A stretch of DNA of 64,000 nt from Balaenoptera acutorostrata (GCF_949987535.1 NC_080066.1:133962335-134026334), one strand, 5' to 3'. Shown: positions 44,150-57,020, counted from the stretch's first letter. Notes: generated from the sequence alone by a model not told the origin. Made by a program: numbers and translations.

Positions 44150-47100
44150 AGATTCCGTATATATGTGTTAACATGCAGTATTTGTTTTCCTCTTTCTGAC
44201 TTACTCCCTCTGTATGACAGTCTCTAGGTCCATCCACCTACTACAAATAACTCAATTTCATTTCTTTTTATGGCTGAGTAATATTCCATTGTATATATGT
44301 GCCACATGTTCTTTATCCATTCATCTGTCAAGGGACACTTAGTTGCTTCCATGTCCTGGCTATTGTAAATAGTGCTGCAATGAACATTGTGGTACATGAC
44401 TCTGTTTGAATTATGGTTTTCTCAGGGTATATGCCCAGTAGTGGAATTGCTGGGTCGTATGATAGTTCTATTTTTAGTTTCTTAAGGAACCTCCATACTG
44501 TTCTCCATAGTGGCTGTTATCAATTTACATTCCCACCAACAGTGCAAGAGGGTTCCCTTTTCTCCACACCCTCTCCAGAGTTCATTGTTTGTAGATTTTT
44601 TGATGATGGCCATTCTGACTGGTGTGAGGTGATACCTCATTGTAGTTTTGATTTGCATTTCTATAATGATTAGTGACGTTGAGCATACTTTCATGTGTTT
44701 GTTGGCAATCTGTATATCTTCTTTGGAAAAATGTCTATTTAGATCTTCTGTCCATTTTTGGATTGGGTTGTTTGTTCTTTTGATATTGAGCTGCATGAGC
44801 TGCTTGTATATTTTGGAGATTAATCCTTCGTCAGTTGCTTCATTTGCAAATATTTTCTCCCATTCTGAGGGTTGTCTTTTCGTCTTGTTTATGGTTTCCT
44901 TTGCGGTGCAAAAGCTTTTAAGTTTCATTAGGTCCCATTGGTTTATTTTTGTTTTTATTTCCATTTCTCTAGGAGGTGGGTCAAAAAGGATCTTGCTGTG
45001 ATTTATGTCATAGAGTGTTCTGCCTATGTTCTCCTCTAGTAAGAGTTTTATAGTGTCTGGCCTTACATTTAGGTCTTTAATACATTTTGAGTTTATTTTT
45101 GTGTATGGTGTTAGGGAGTGTTCTAATTTCATTCTTTTACATGTAGCTGTCCAGTTTTCCCAGCACCACTTATTGAAGAGGCTGTCTTTTCTCCATTGTA
45201 TATCCTTGCCTCCTTTGTCATAGATTAGTTGACCATATATGTGTGGGTTTATGTCTGAGCTTTCTGTCCTTTTCCATTGATCTATATTTTTGTTTTTGTG
45301 CCAGTATCATACTGTCTTGATTACTGTAGCTTTGTAGTATAGTCTGAAGTCAGGGAGCCTGATTCCTCCAGCTCTGTTTTTCTTTCTCAAGATTGCTTTG
45401 GCTATTCGGGGTCTTTTGTGTTTCCATACAAATTGTGAAATTTTTTCTTCTAGTTCTGTGAAAAATGCCAGTGGTAGTTTGATAGGGATTGCATTGAATC
45501 TGTAGATTGCTTTGGGTAGTATAGTCATTTTCACAATATTGATTCTTCCAATCCAAGAACATGGTATATCTCTCCATCTCTTTGTATCATCTTTAATTTC
45601 TTTCATCATTATAGTTTTCTGCATACAGGTCCTTTGTCTCCTTAGGTAGGTTTATTCCTAGGTATTTTATTCTTTTTGTTGCAATGGTAAATGGGAGTGT
45701 TTCCTTAATTTCTCTTTCAGATTTTTCTTCATTAGTGTATAGGAATGAAAGAGATTTCTATGCATTAATTTTGTATCCTGCTCCTTTACCAAATTTGTTG
45801 ACTAGCTCTAGTAGTTTTCTGGTAGCATCTTTAGGATTCTCTATGTGTAGTATCATGTCATCTGCAAACAGTGACAGCTTTACTTCTTCTTTTTGGATTT
45901 GGATTCCTTTTATTTCTGTTTCTTCTATGATTGCTGTGGCTAAAACTTCCAAAACTATGTTGAATAATAGTGGTGAGTGTGGATAACCTTGTCTTGTTCC
46001 TTATCTTAGTGGAAATGGTTTGTTTTTCACCACTGAGAATGATGTTGGCTGTGGGTTAGGCATATATGGCCTTTATTATGTTGAGGAAAGTTCCCTCCAT
46101 GCCTACTTTCTGGAGAGTTTTTATCATAAATGGGTGTTCAATTCTGTCAAAACATTTTTCTGCATCTATTGAGATGATCATATGGTTTTTCTCCTTCAAT
46201 TTGTTAATATGGTTTATCACATTGATCAACTTGCGTACATTGAAGAATTCTTGCATTCCTGGGATAAACCCCACTTCATCATGGTGTATGATCCTTTTAA
46301 TGTGCTGTTGGATTCTGTTTGCTAGTATTTTGTTCAGGATTTTTGCATCTATGTTCATCAGTGATATTGGCCTGTAGTTTTCTTTCTTTGTGACATCTTT
46401 GTCTGGTTTTGGTATCACGGTGATGGTGGCCTCGAAGAATGAGTTTGGGAGTGTTCCTCCCTCTACTATATTTTGGAAGAGTTTGAGAAGGATAGGGGTT
46501 AGCTCTTCTCTAAATGTTTGATAGAATTCACCTGTGAAGCCATCTGGTCCTGGGCTTTTGTTTGTTGGGAGATTTTAGATTACAGTTTCAATTTCAGTGC
46601 TTGTGATCGGTCTGTTTATATTTTCTATTTCTTCCTGGTTCAGTCTCAGAAGGTTGTGCTTTTCTAAGAATTTGTCCATTTCTTCCAGGTTGTCTGTTTT
46701 ATTGGCAAATAGTTGCTTGTAGTAGTCTCTCATGATCCTTTGTATTTCTGCAGTGTCAGTTATTACTTCTCCTTTTTCATTTCTAATTCTATTGATTTGA
46801 GTCTTCTCCCTTGTTTTCTTGATGAGTCTGGCTAATGGTTTATCGATTTTGTTTATCTTCTCAAGGAACCAGCTTTTAGCTTTATTGATGTTTGCTATCA
46901 TTTCCTTCATCTATTTTTCATTTATTTCTGATCTGATCTTTATGATTTATTTCTCTCTGCTAACTTTGGGGTTTTTTTGCTCTTCTACCTCTAATTGCTT
47001 TAGATGTAAGGTTAAGTTGTTTGAGATATTTCTTGTTTCTTGAGGTAGGATTGTATTGCTATAAACTTCCCTCTTACAACTGCTTTTGCTGCATCCCATA

Positions 47101-47856
47101 GGTTTTGGGTCATCATGTTTTCATTGTCATTTGTTTCTAGGTATTTTTTGATTTCCTCTTTGATTTCTTCAGTGATCTCTTGGTTATTTAGTAGTGTATT
47201 GTTTAGCCTCCATGTTTTTGTATTTTCTACAGATTTTTTCCTGTAATTGATATCTATTCTCATAGCGTTGTGGTCAGAAAAGATACTTGATATGATTTCA
47301 ATTTTCTTAAATTTACCAAGGCTTGATTTGTGACCCAAGATATGATCTATCCTGGAGAATGTTCCATGAGCACTTGAGAAGAAAGTGTATTCTGTTGTTT
47401 TAGGATGGAATGTCCTATAAATATCAATTAAGTCCATCTTGTTTAATGTATCATTTAACGCTTGTGTTTCCTTATTTATTTTCATTCTGGATGATCTGTC
47501 CATTGGTGAAAGTGGGGTGTTAAAGTCCCCTAGTATGATTGTGTTACTGTCAATTTCCCCTTTTATGGCTGTTAGCATTTGCCTTATGTATTCAGGTGCT
47601 CCTTTGTTGGGTGCATAAATATTTACAATTGTTATATCTTCTTCTTGGGTTGATCCCTTAATCATTCTGTAGTGTCCTTCTTTGCCTCTTATAATAGTCT
47701 TTATTTAAAAGTCTATTTTGTCTGATATGGGAATTGCTACTCCAGCCTTCATTTGATTTCCATTTGCATGGAATATCTTTTTCTTCCCCTCATTTTCAAT
47801 CTGTATGTGTCCCTAGTTCTGAAGTGGGTCTCTTGTAGACAGCATATATATGGGTT
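44150..47856 (-). pseudogene. L1 ORF2, endonuclease-reverse transcriptase, broken
   Basis: Minus-strand segments, 5' to 3': endonuclease block 47665-47012 with VNIYAPNKGAPEYIRQ, ILGDFNTPLS and the catalytic-site region IFSDHNAMRI. A linker follows at 46910-46575 ([19 protein letters not shown]), then RT fingers 46418-46056 ([40 protein letters not shown]). The RT palm motif is at 45952-45758 ([16 protein letters not shown]). Thumb and C-terminal parts are at 45624-45307 and 45132-44482 ([21 protein letters not shown]). The FADD catalytic motif is present, but frameshifts and stops separate the blocks, so no enzyme can be made. The N-terminal 40-50 codons seem to be missing (see Findings). Confidence 0.93.
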
Positions 47857-47879
47857 TTTGGGTTTGTTATTATAAGTCT

Positions 47880-48832
47880 TTTCCTTCTCTTGTGTTTCCT
47901 GCCTAAAGAAGTTCCTTTAGCATTTGTTGTAGAGCTGGTTTGGTGGTGCTGAATTCTCTTAGCTTTTGCTTGTCTGTAAACGTTTTAATTTCTCCGTTGA
48001 ATCTGAATGAAATCCTTGTTGGGTAGAGTAACCTTGGTTGTAGGTTTTTCCCTTTCATCACTTTAAATATATCCTGCCACTCCCTTCTGGCTTGCAGAGT
48101 TTCTGCTGAAAGATCAGGTATTAACCTTATGGGGATTCCCTTGTAGGTTATCTGTTGCTTTTCCCTTGCTGCTTTTAATATTATTTCTTTGTATTTTAAT
48201 TTTTGATAGTTTGATTAATATGTGTCTTGGCATGTTTCTCCTTGGATTTATCCTGTATGGGACTCTCTGTGCTTCCTGGACTTGATTGACTATTTCCTTA
48301 CCCATATTTGGGAAGTTTTCAACTATAATCTCTTCAAATATTTTCTCAGTCCCTTTTTTTCCTCTTCTTCTTCTGGGACCCCGATAATTTGAATGCTGGT
48401 GTGTTTAATGTTGTCCCAGAGGTCTCTGAGATGGTATTCAGTTCTTTTCATTCTTTTTTCTTTATTCTGCTCTGTGGTAGTTATTTCCACTATTTTATCT
48501 TCTAGGTCACTTATCCATTCTTCTGCCTCAGTTATTCTGCCATTGATTTCTTCTAGAGAATTTTTAATTTCATTTATTGTGTTGTTCATCATTGTTTGTT
48601 TGCTCTTTAGTTCAAGGTCCTTGTTAAACGTTTCTTATAGTTTCTCCATTTTATTTCCAAGATTTTGGACCATCTTTACTATCATTATTCTGAATTCTTT
48701 TTCAGGTAGACTGCCTATTTCCTCTTCATTTGTTTGGTCTGGTGGGTTTTTACCTTGCTCCTTCATCTGCTGCGTATTTCTCTGTCTTCTCATTTTACTT
48801 AACTTACTGTGTTTGGGGTCTCCATTTCGCAT
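47880..48832 (-). pseudogene. L1 ORF1, RNA-binding chaperone, broken
   Basis: ORF1 protein coats L1 RNA as trimers. The start is the methionine at 48832 (MRNGDPKHSKLSKMRRQRN). A stop falls at about 48635. The coiled-coil region continues in 48592-48323 (INEIKNSLEEINGRITEAEE, WISDLEDKIVEIT) and enters the RRM-like part at HTSIQIIGVPEEEEEKKGL. The C-terminal domain follows in 48305-48114 (QEAQRVPYRINPRRNMPRHI) and 48100-47900 after a frame change. Length about 315 codons, near the family norm. At least two stops or shifts disable it. Confidence 0.9.
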
Positions 48833-51140
48833 GCTTCAGGTTCATAGTTCCTGGTGTTTTTGGTGTCTGGCCCCAGTGGCTAAGTTTGGTTCAGTGGGTT
48901 GTGTAGTCTTCCTGGTAGAGGGGACTGGTGCCTGTGATCTGGTGGATGAGGATGGATCTTTTCTTTCTGGTGGGCAGGGCCACGTCCAGTGGTGTGTTTT
49001 GGGGTGTCTGTGAACTTATTATGATTTTAGGCAGTCTCTCTGCTAATAGGTGGGTTTGTGTTCCTTTCTTGCTAGTTGTTTGGCATAGGGTGTCCAGCAC
49101 TGTAGCTTGCTGGTCATTGAGTGGAGGTGGGTCTTAGAATTGAGATGGAGATCTCTGGGAGAGCTTTCACCATTTGATATTATGTGGGGCCGGGAGGTTT
49201 CTGGTGGACCAATGTCCTGAACTCAGCTCTCCCACCTCAGAGGCTCATGCCTGGCACCTGGCTGGAGCACCAAGACCCTGTCAGCCACACGGCTCAGAAG
49301 AAAAGGGAGAGGGAGGGAGGGAAGGAGGGAGGGAGGGAGGAAGGAAGGAAGGAAGGAGGAAAGAAGGAAAGAAAGAAAGAAAGAGAGAGAGAAAGCAAGC
49401 AAGCAAGCAAGCAAGCAAGAAAGAAAGGAAGGAAGGAAGGAAGGAAGGAAGGAAGCAAGGAAGGAAGGAAGGGAGAGAGGGAGAAAGAAAGGAAGAAAGA
49501 ATAAAATAAAATAAAGTTATTAAAATAGAAAAAAATATTAAAAATGAAAAAATAAAAAAGTAATAAAGAAAAGAGAGAAAGGAGAGAGCAACCAAACCAA
49601 AAAACAAATCCACCAATGATAACAAGTGCCAAAAATTATACTAAATAAAAAAGCAAAAACAACAAAGCAGACAGTCAGAACCCTAGGACAAATGGCAAAA
49701 GCAAAGCTATAAAGACAAAATCACACAAGGAAGCATATACATACACACTCACAAAGAGAGAAAAAGGAACAAAAAGAATAAATATATATATAAATAAAAT
49801 TAAAAAAGAAAGAGCAACCAAATCAATAAACAAATCTACCAGTGATAATAAGCTCTAAATACTAAACTAAGATAAACATAAAACCAGAAACAAATTAGAT
49901 GCAGAAAGTAAATCCCAAGTCTACAGTTGCTCCCAGAGTCCACTGCCTCAATTTTGGGTTGATTCTTTGTCTATTCAGGTATTCCACAGATACAGAGTAC
50001 ATCAAGTTGATTGTGGAGATTTAATCCGCTGCTCCTGAGGCTGCTGGGAGAGATTTCCCTTTCTCTCCTTTGTTCACACAGCTTCTGGGGTTTAAGCTTT
50101 GGATATGGCCCCCCCTCTGCATGTAGTTCACCTGAGGGCATCTGTTCTTCACTCAGACAGGACGGGGTTAAAGTAGCAGCTGATTAGGGGGCTCTGGCTC
50201 CCTCAGGCCGGGGGGAGGGTGGGGTACAGATGCGGGGCAAGCCTGCGGCGGCAGAGGCCAGCGTGACATTGCACCAGCCTGAGGCGTGCCGTGTGTTCTC
50301 CTGGGGAAGTTGTCCCTGCATCAAGGGACCCTGGCAGTGGCGGGCTGCACAGGCTCCTGGGAGGGGAGGTGTGGATAGTGACCTGTGCTGGCACACAGGC
50401 TTTTTGGTGGTGGCAGCATCAGCCTTAGCATCTCATGCCCGTCTCTGGTGTCCATGCTGATAGCCGCAGCTTGCGCCCATCTCTGGAGCTTGTTTAGGCG
50501 GTGCTCTGAATCCCCTCTCCTTGCGCACCCCGAAACAATGGTCTTTTGCCTCTTAGGCAGGTCCAGACTTTTTCCCGGACTCCCTCCAGACTAACTGTGG
50601 TGCACTAGCTCCCTTCAGGCTGTGTTCACACAGCAAACCCCAGTCCTCTCCCTGGGATCTGACCTCTGAAGCTGGAGCCTCAGCTCCCAGCCCTGCCTGC
50701 CCCGGCGGGTGAGCAGACAAGCCTCTCAGGCTGGTGAGTGCTGGTCGGCACCGATCCTCTGTGTGGGAATCTCTCCACTTTGCCCTCTGTACCCCTGTTG
50801 CTGCGCTCTCCTCCGTGGCTCCGAAGCTTCCCCCTCACCCACCCGCTGTCTCCGCCCGCGAAGGGGCTTCCTAGGGTGTGGAAACTTTTCGTCCTTCACA
50901 GTTCCCTCCCAGAGGTGCAGGTCCTGTCCCTATTCTTTTGTCTCTGTTTTTTCTTTTTTCTTTTGCCCTACCCAGGTACATGGGGAGTTTCTTGCCTTTT
51001 GAGAAGTCTGAGGTCTTCTGCCAGCATTCAGTAGGTGTTCTGTAGGAGTTGTTCCACATGTAGATGTAGTTTTGATGTATTTGTGGGGAGGAAGGTGATC
51101 TCCACGTCTTACTCCTCCGCCATCTTGAAGGAGCCCCTCT
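48833..51140 (-). promoter_or_regulatory. L1 5'UTR (internal Pol II promoter region)
   Basis: The 2.3 kb upstream of ORF1 is GC-richer toward its start (50200-51120) and begins with agatggcggaggagtaagac on the minus strand, which contains an AAGATGGCGG-type YY1 site, as is known for L1 promoters. The purine tract at 49296-49505 interrupts it. Overlapping ORFs at 50184-51034 are untranslated sequence. The promoter is probably silent. Confidence 0.75.
49296..49505. repeat. Long purine microsatellite (GGGA/GGAA/GAAA/GCAA)n
   Basis: About 210 bp almost purely purine on the plus strand: gggagggagg blocks, ggaaggaagg blocks and gaaagaaaga blocks. A (GCAA)6 block at 49393-49417 follows, then more ggaa. 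It sits within the L1 5'UTR. Low-complexity ORFs on both strands are artefacts. Confidence 0.97.
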
Positions 51141-51157
51141 CAGCTAGATATACTTTT
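51141..51157. repeat. Target site duplication, right (full-length L1)
   Basis: cagctagatatactttt, partner of 43767-43782. Confidence 0.7.
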
Positions 51158-52049
51158 AAAGCCAAGATAAAAATTAATTGTACCCTTAGTATTTCAGTCT
51201 CATTATTTAAGATGCTAGACGACCAGTTATTCAGAAACAAATTCTGAATTCTTTCTACTCTTCTGTATGCTTGAAAATGTTCATAAGACTCTGTTGAAAA
51301 ATAGGTTTTTTCTCTGGCTTAAATTTGGAAACATAATTTAATGTTTAATGTGTGAAAATTTATATCAGAGAAGAGTATAAATTAGAAATGCAGATGTTAA
51401 TAATGATCCTTTACTTTAAACTTGCTGCTCCTATTTGTATCATTATAGCCCTGTGCATGTGGAAAAACGCGTCTGAGATTTAAAAAGGAGAAGATGCTTC
51501 AAGTGTGATAGCCACCCTCTATATGTTAATGAAAATAATTATAAAAATTATGATCGGACAAATTTTTAAATTTTAACCAAACTTAGGTGGAAACAAATAA
51601 TTTGAGAAATGGAACTCATCCTACCTCTTGTTTCACAAAAGAGGGGGCAGAGCCCCAGACAGACCCAGTGACTCCTGTGTAGGTTGGTGCCCAGAGCCCA
51701 GTGCAGTGGTTTTTCCATCACGTCATATTGCTTTGGTACTCTCTGGGAATGGAGATATCTATCAATCAATCGATCAATATGGCATTAAAAATAAAATTAA
51801 ATCAAACATTTTTTTTTTTCACTGACATGGCCCTTCTCTCCTCATATTTCCTCCTGATAAGGGACAGCAACCTCATGAGACAATAATCAAGATGGCATTT
51901 TTTTTTATGAGACTGTGATATTTCATAAAGATTGACGTCTCGATTGCTTAAAGCCCAGATCCTCTCATTTGTGGTGCATGCCGACTTGCTACACCTTCTC
52001 TTTTATTTGTCCTGGTTTTATGCCTTCTCTGTGAGTCAAGCTTGCACTC
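51158..52049. other. Unique sequence, nothing recognised
   Basis: Short T- and A-runs (51810, 51899). No supported gene. Confidence 0.4.
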
Positions 52050-52150
52050 ACTTGATTCCCACTTATTAAGCACCTTAATGGTGCCAGAAGCTGGGGATTC
52101 ATGGGAGGAATGGAACCCAGCTCCACCCTCGAGGATTCCTATCAGGTGGA
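52050..52150 (-). mobile_element. L2 or related LINE fragment
   Basis: cttattaagcaccttaatgg, tgccagaagctggggattca, reverse L2-type terminus, short. Confidence 0.45.
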
Positions 52151-53104
52151 CGGGGAAGGAATGGTCACCTCCTTCCCTCACACTCTTGTTCCCACGGTGC
52201 TGAGGGTCTCCAACTGCAGAACAACGAATCCTGCCAGGTTGCATCTGGCTGATAATTTGGCATCCTTCAAAGTGATATTCTTCAAATATCTTCCCCAAGT
52301 TACTTAGAGGAGCAACTAAGTACAAGAGAAAGGAAGAAAAAGAAGATTGGCATCCCTGTTCAGTGTTGCAGCTGGGGCTGCAGGAATATCAGGCACACTT
52401 TCTACACTGAGGACAGAGTAGGATGGGTGTGGAGCCACCACTAACATCTATATTTTGTCAGGCCTTTAATTCGATGAACATTTTCTCTCTGAGGGTGTGT
52501 CATGTCTGATTCTGTGATGGGCAATGTCATAACAGGGTTCAGTTCTATCTTCTCTCATTTCAATTCTTTTCCTGTTATACAGAATTCTTCCACGCCTCTA
52601 GAACTTAAATATCTTGAGCTCTTCAGATTTTGGCTTCTTTGGCATGAAGGCACCCCAAAATGAGCTAGGTCCTTGATTCTCACAGAAATCTGGCATACAC
52701 TTACAGCAAGCTATTTGATCTGCTCCAAACAGGTCAAAATAAAAACGATTGATCTGTAGTCTCTTTCTAAACATTCAAATGTTTGGTCTGACGGGTGTGC
52801 TTAGGTCGTTTTGGGCCCCACAGGATGTTAGGCCTTTTTTCTTTTTACCATATTAGAGATAATGTGTCCTCACAGGGCCCGTGACTTCCTTACCCCTCCC
52901 ACATTCCCCACGCTCCCCTCCTGCTTCCTAGAGATGTAAGTGTTCTTCTTTCTGCTGCACCCAATCCCTTCCATAACACAAGGCAGATGTCTCACAAAGA
53001 TCAAACTGATAAAGTACAAAAGGTTACTGAGAGAAGAAAATTCCATAAATATCTATAGGGCAATAGGACTATGAGAAATAGGCTTCATGAGCATGTAATA
53101 ACAT
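52151..53104. other. Unique sequence, nothing recognised
   Basis: No repeat or exon could be supported. Confidence 0.4.
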
Positions 53105-53260
53105 GACTTTGTGTCTTTTGTGAAGCTCTCTGAGGGCTTTATGCACTAGTCCGTATTATTAGCCTACTTTACAGGTGGAGACCTTGACACATAGAGAGAC
53201 ATACACCCCCAAGGTCATACACTGAGTCAAGAGTATAGCAGCACACAGAGCAGTAAGCAG
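53105..53260 (-). mobile_element. MIR SINE (reverse)
   Basis: gagggctttatgcactagtc, ctactttacaggtggagacc, aaggtcatacactgag: the MIR core in reverse, diverged. Confidence 0.6.
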
Positions 53261-53639
53261 CCATCCTATAAAGCTACACTTATATCAAGTGTGTTTTGAG
53301 AAAAGAGCAAAGCTTATGAATGAAAACAGAGCTATTATATCTAGCAGCACCACCTATTTCTCCCATTCCAGACAAAGGTCTGAGAGAAAAGAGAGAAGAG
53401 GGAGAGAAAAAAGAAAGCAATGTTAGGATTTACAGTGCATGATGGGAGAGAAAGATATTTAGTCCAACATTTAGTTTTAAAATATTTTTAGTCTATAACT
53501 ATGCAAATAATGCCAGGAAACAAAGTAAAAATTATATATCAATAGTTTAACATCAACTTCACTTTTCTCCCCCAACTTAAAACCTGCACAACCCCACTGT
53601 CTCCACCAAACCCATCACATGCCAGGTATAGCACCATGC

Positions 53640-53850
53640 TTTGTATGTATTGATAGCTTACTTCTTTTTATAGTGCCTGGCATGTCACAGTCACTCAAAG
53701 AGCTATTGAATGGATAGAGAGATAGATATTAATACCTATCTTAATACCTTCTTAGCCATGAATGATGTCAGCAAAGAACAATTAATTTGGACAGAGTCAC
53801 AAATTAGTTCATGGCAGAGCTGGGATTTTTAACTCTCCCTCCATCTCCTC
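53640..53850. mobile_element. L2 end fragment then MIR-like core
   Basis: ttatagtgcctggcatgtca, cagtcactcaaagagctatt (plus-strand L2-like) is followed by gagtcacaaattagttcatg and gcagagctgggattt (reverse MIR-like). Both are short and diverged. Confidence 0.45.
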
Positions 53851-54273
53851 AAGCTAAAGAGCTGGCTTATCAAGGTATTTCAACCACATAAGTAATCTTA
53901 GAAGAGATCCAGCAAATATAACGTTCTCTACATTGTCACATTTCCAGCAGTGTTCAACTGTCTTAGGATCTTTCTACTATCCCACACTGTCTAGGTCAAC
54001 CTACAATACCTCAACTCATAAAACAAAGGTTTATGTCACTAGTTTAGCAATGATATAGCATTTCATTGTGACGTCACTAGTGCTATTATTTCATTTAGTG
54101 TATTTTGTAACTTCAATTCAATTTGAGGTTCGTTGAGGGCAAAGGTGTTGTGCTATTTACATTTGTACATTACCCTCAGCATCTTACTACACAGTAGTAA
54201 ATAGTTACCATTTTTAGCAAACTGATTACAATGAAAGGACATTATTGGTGCCACTCTGTGATTGGACATCAAG
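53851..54273. other. Unique sequence, nothing recognised
   Basis: No supported feature up to the L1 target duplication. Confidence 0.4.
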
Positions 54274-54285
54274 AGACACTGAGGA
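54274..54285. repeat. Target site duplication, left (agacactgagga)
   Basis: Exact 12-bp match to 57464-57475. Confidence 0.88.
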
Positions 54286-54309
54286 AAAACTAAAAGCTGG
54301 TTTTCTGAG

Positions 54310-57020
54310 ATGATAAACAAAATTGATAAACCACTGGCCAGACTCATCAAGAAAAAAAGGGAGAAGACTCAAATCAATAGAATTAGAAATGAAAAAGGAG
54401 AAGTAACAACTGACACTGCAGAAATACAAAGGATCATGAGAGACTACTACAAGCAACTATTTGCCAATAAAACAGACAACGTGGAAGAAATGGACAAATT
54501 CTTAGAAAAGCACAACCTTCGGAGACTGAACCAGGAAGAAACAGAAAATATAAACAGACCAATCACAAGCACTGAAATTGAAACTGTGATTTAAAATCTT
54601 CCAACAAACAAAAGCCCAGGACCAGATGGCTTCACAGGCGAATTCTATCAAACATTTAGAGAAGAGTTAAGCCCTATCCTTCTCAAACTCTTCCAAAATA
54701 TAGCAGAGGGAGGAATACTCCAAACTCATTCTACGAGGCCACCATCACCCTGATACCAAAACCTGACAAAGATGCCACAAAAAAGAAAACTACAGGCCAA
54801 TATCACTGATGAACATAGATGCAAAAATCCTCAATAAAATACTAGCAAACAGAATCCAACAGCACATTAAAAAGATCATACACCATGATCAAGTGGGGTT
54901 TATTCCAGGAATGCAAGTATTCTTCAGTATACGCAAATCTATCAATGTGATAAACCATATTAACAAACTGAAGAATAAAAACCATATGATCATCTCAATA
55001 GATGCAGAAAAATGTTTTGACAGAATTGAACACCCATTTATGATAAAAACCCTCCAGAAAGTAGGCAGAGAGGGAACTTACCTCAACACAATAAAGGCCA
55101 TATATGACAAACCCACAGCCAACATCATTCTCAACGGTGAAAAACTGAAACAACTTCCTCTAAGATCAGGAACAAGACAAGGTTGTCCACACTCACCACT
55201 ATTCTTCAACATAATTTTTGAAGCTTTAGCCACAGCAATCAGAGAAGAAAAAGAAATAAAAGGAATCCAAATCCAAAAAGAAGAAGTAAAGCTGTCACTG
55301 TTTGCAGATGACATGATACTACACATAGAGAATCCTAAAGATGCTACCAGAAAACTACTAGAGCTAATCAACGAATTTGGTAAAGTAGGAGGATACAAAA
55401 TGAATGCACAGAAATCTCTTGCATTCCTATACACTAATGATGAAAAATCTGAAAGAGAAATTAAGGAAACACTCCCATTTACCATTGCAACAAAAAGAAT
55501 AAAATACCTAGGAATAAGCCTAGCTAAGGAGACAAAAGACCTGTATGCAGAAAATTATAAGACACTGATGAAAGAAATTAAAGATGATACAAAGAGATGG
55601 AGAGATATACCATGTTCTTGGATTGGAAGAATCAACATTGTGAAAATGACTATACTACCTAAAGCACTCTACAAATTCAATGCAATCCCTATCTAACTAC
55701 CAATGGCATTTTTCACAGAACTAGAACAAAAAATTCCACAATTTGGAAACACAAAAGTCCCCGAATAGCCAAAGCAATCTTGAGAAAGAAAAACGGAGCT
55801 GGAGGAATCAGGCTCCCTGACTTCAGACTGTACTACAAAGCTACAGTAATCAAGACAGTATGATACTGGCACAAAAACAAAAATATAGATCAATGGAACA
55901 GGATAGAAAGCCCAGAGATAAACCCACACACATATGGTCACCTTATTTTTGATAAAGGAGGCAAGAATATACAATGGAGAAAAGACAGTCTCTTCAATAA
56001 GTGGTGCTGGGAAAACAGGACAGCTACATGTAAAAGAATGAAATTAGAACACTTTCTAATGCCGTACACCAAAATAAACTCAAAATGGTTAAAGTCCTAA
56101 ATATAAGGCCAGACAGTATAAAACTCTTAAGAGGAAAACATAGGCAGAACACTCTATGACATAAATCACAGCAAGATCCTTTTTGACCCACCTCCTAGAG
56201 AAATGGAAATAAAAACAAAAATAAACAAATGGGACCTAATGAAACTTAAAAGCTTTTGCAAAGCAAAGGAAACCATAAAGAAGGCGAAAAGACAACCCTC
56301 AGAATGGGAGAAAATATTTGCAAATGAAGTAACTGACAAAGGATTAATTTCCAAAATTTACAAGCAGTTCATGCAGCTCAATATCAAAAAAATAAACAAC
56401 CCAATCCAAAAATGGGCAGAAGTCCTAAACAGACATTTCTCCAAAGAAGATATACAGATTGCCAACAAATATATGAAAGGATGCTCAACATCACTAATCA
56501 TTTTTTAAATGCAAATCAAAACTACACTGAGGTATCACCTCACAGCGGTCAGAATGGCCATCATCAAAAAAAATTTGCAAACAATAAATGCTGGAGAGGG
56601 TGTGGAGAAAAGGGAACCCTCTTGCACTGTTGGTGGGAATGTAAATTGATACAGCCACTCTGGAGAACAGTCTGGAGGTTCCTTAAGAAACTAAAAATAG
56701 AACTATCATACGACCCAGCAATTCCACTACTGGGCATATACCCTGAGAAAACCATAATTCAAACAGAGTCATGTACCACAATGTTCATTGCAGCACTATT
56801 TACAATAGCCAGGACATGGAAGCAACTAAGTGTCCCTTGACAGATGAATGGATAAAGAACATGTGGCACATATATACAATGGAATATTACTCAGCCATAA
56901 AAAGAAATGAAATTGAGTTATTTGTAGTAGGTGGATGGACCTAGAGACTGTCATACAGAGGGAGTAAGTCAGAAAGAGGAAAACAAATACTGTATGTTAA
57001 CACATATATATGGAATCTAA
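54310..57020 (+). pseudogene. L1 ORF2, RT and C-terminal part, broken
   Basis: Blocks: linker 54310-54594 ([16 protein letters not shown] region, ending in a stop). Then the largest open frame of the window at 54809-55696 (295 codons). It contains the RT fingers and palm: [58 protein letters not shown] (catalytic FADD), IKYLGISL and [17 protein letters not shown]. It stops just after NAIPI (taa at 55694-55696). The thumb and C-terminal part continue in shifted frames at 56203-56508 ([16 protein letters not shown]) and 56412-56840 ([18 protein letters not shown]). The endonuclease domain is absent by 5' truncation. It is not a working enzyme. Confidence 0.93.

Larger units (their letters stand above)
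43783..51140 (-). mobile_element. L1, 5'-complete (about 7.4 kb), inactive
   Basis: Order on the minus strand: 5' end gaggggctccttcaagatgg (51140 downwards), a 2.3-kb 5'UTR, ORF1 (from 48832), ORF2 (about 47856-44150), then a 3'UTR ending in a T-run at 43781 on the plus strand. It is the only L1 here with its 5' end, so it once carried its promoter. Both ORFs are broken by stops and frameshifts. Similar subfamily to the L1s at 12.4, 54.3 and 63.0 kb. The target duplication is slightly worn. Confidence 0.95.

Noticed and set aside
44413..45223. Plus-strand ORFs over L1 ORF2
   Set aside because: Antisense shadows of the minus-strand L1 ORF2 (44482-45132).
48393..49013. A 206-codon plus-strand ORF, one of the longest in the window
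   Set aside because: It is antisense to L1 ORF1 and its 5'UTR, in which the plus strand is pyrimidine-rich; no domain and only Ser/Leu/Phe-rich residues.
49174..49632. Highly charged or Ser/Phe/Leu-rich ORFs on both strands
   Set aside because: They are translations of the purine microsatellite in L1, not proteins.
50184..51034. Overlapping ORFs of 60-98 codons in GC-rich DNA
   Set aside because: The region is the L1 5'UTR; frames overlap on both strands and match no protein.
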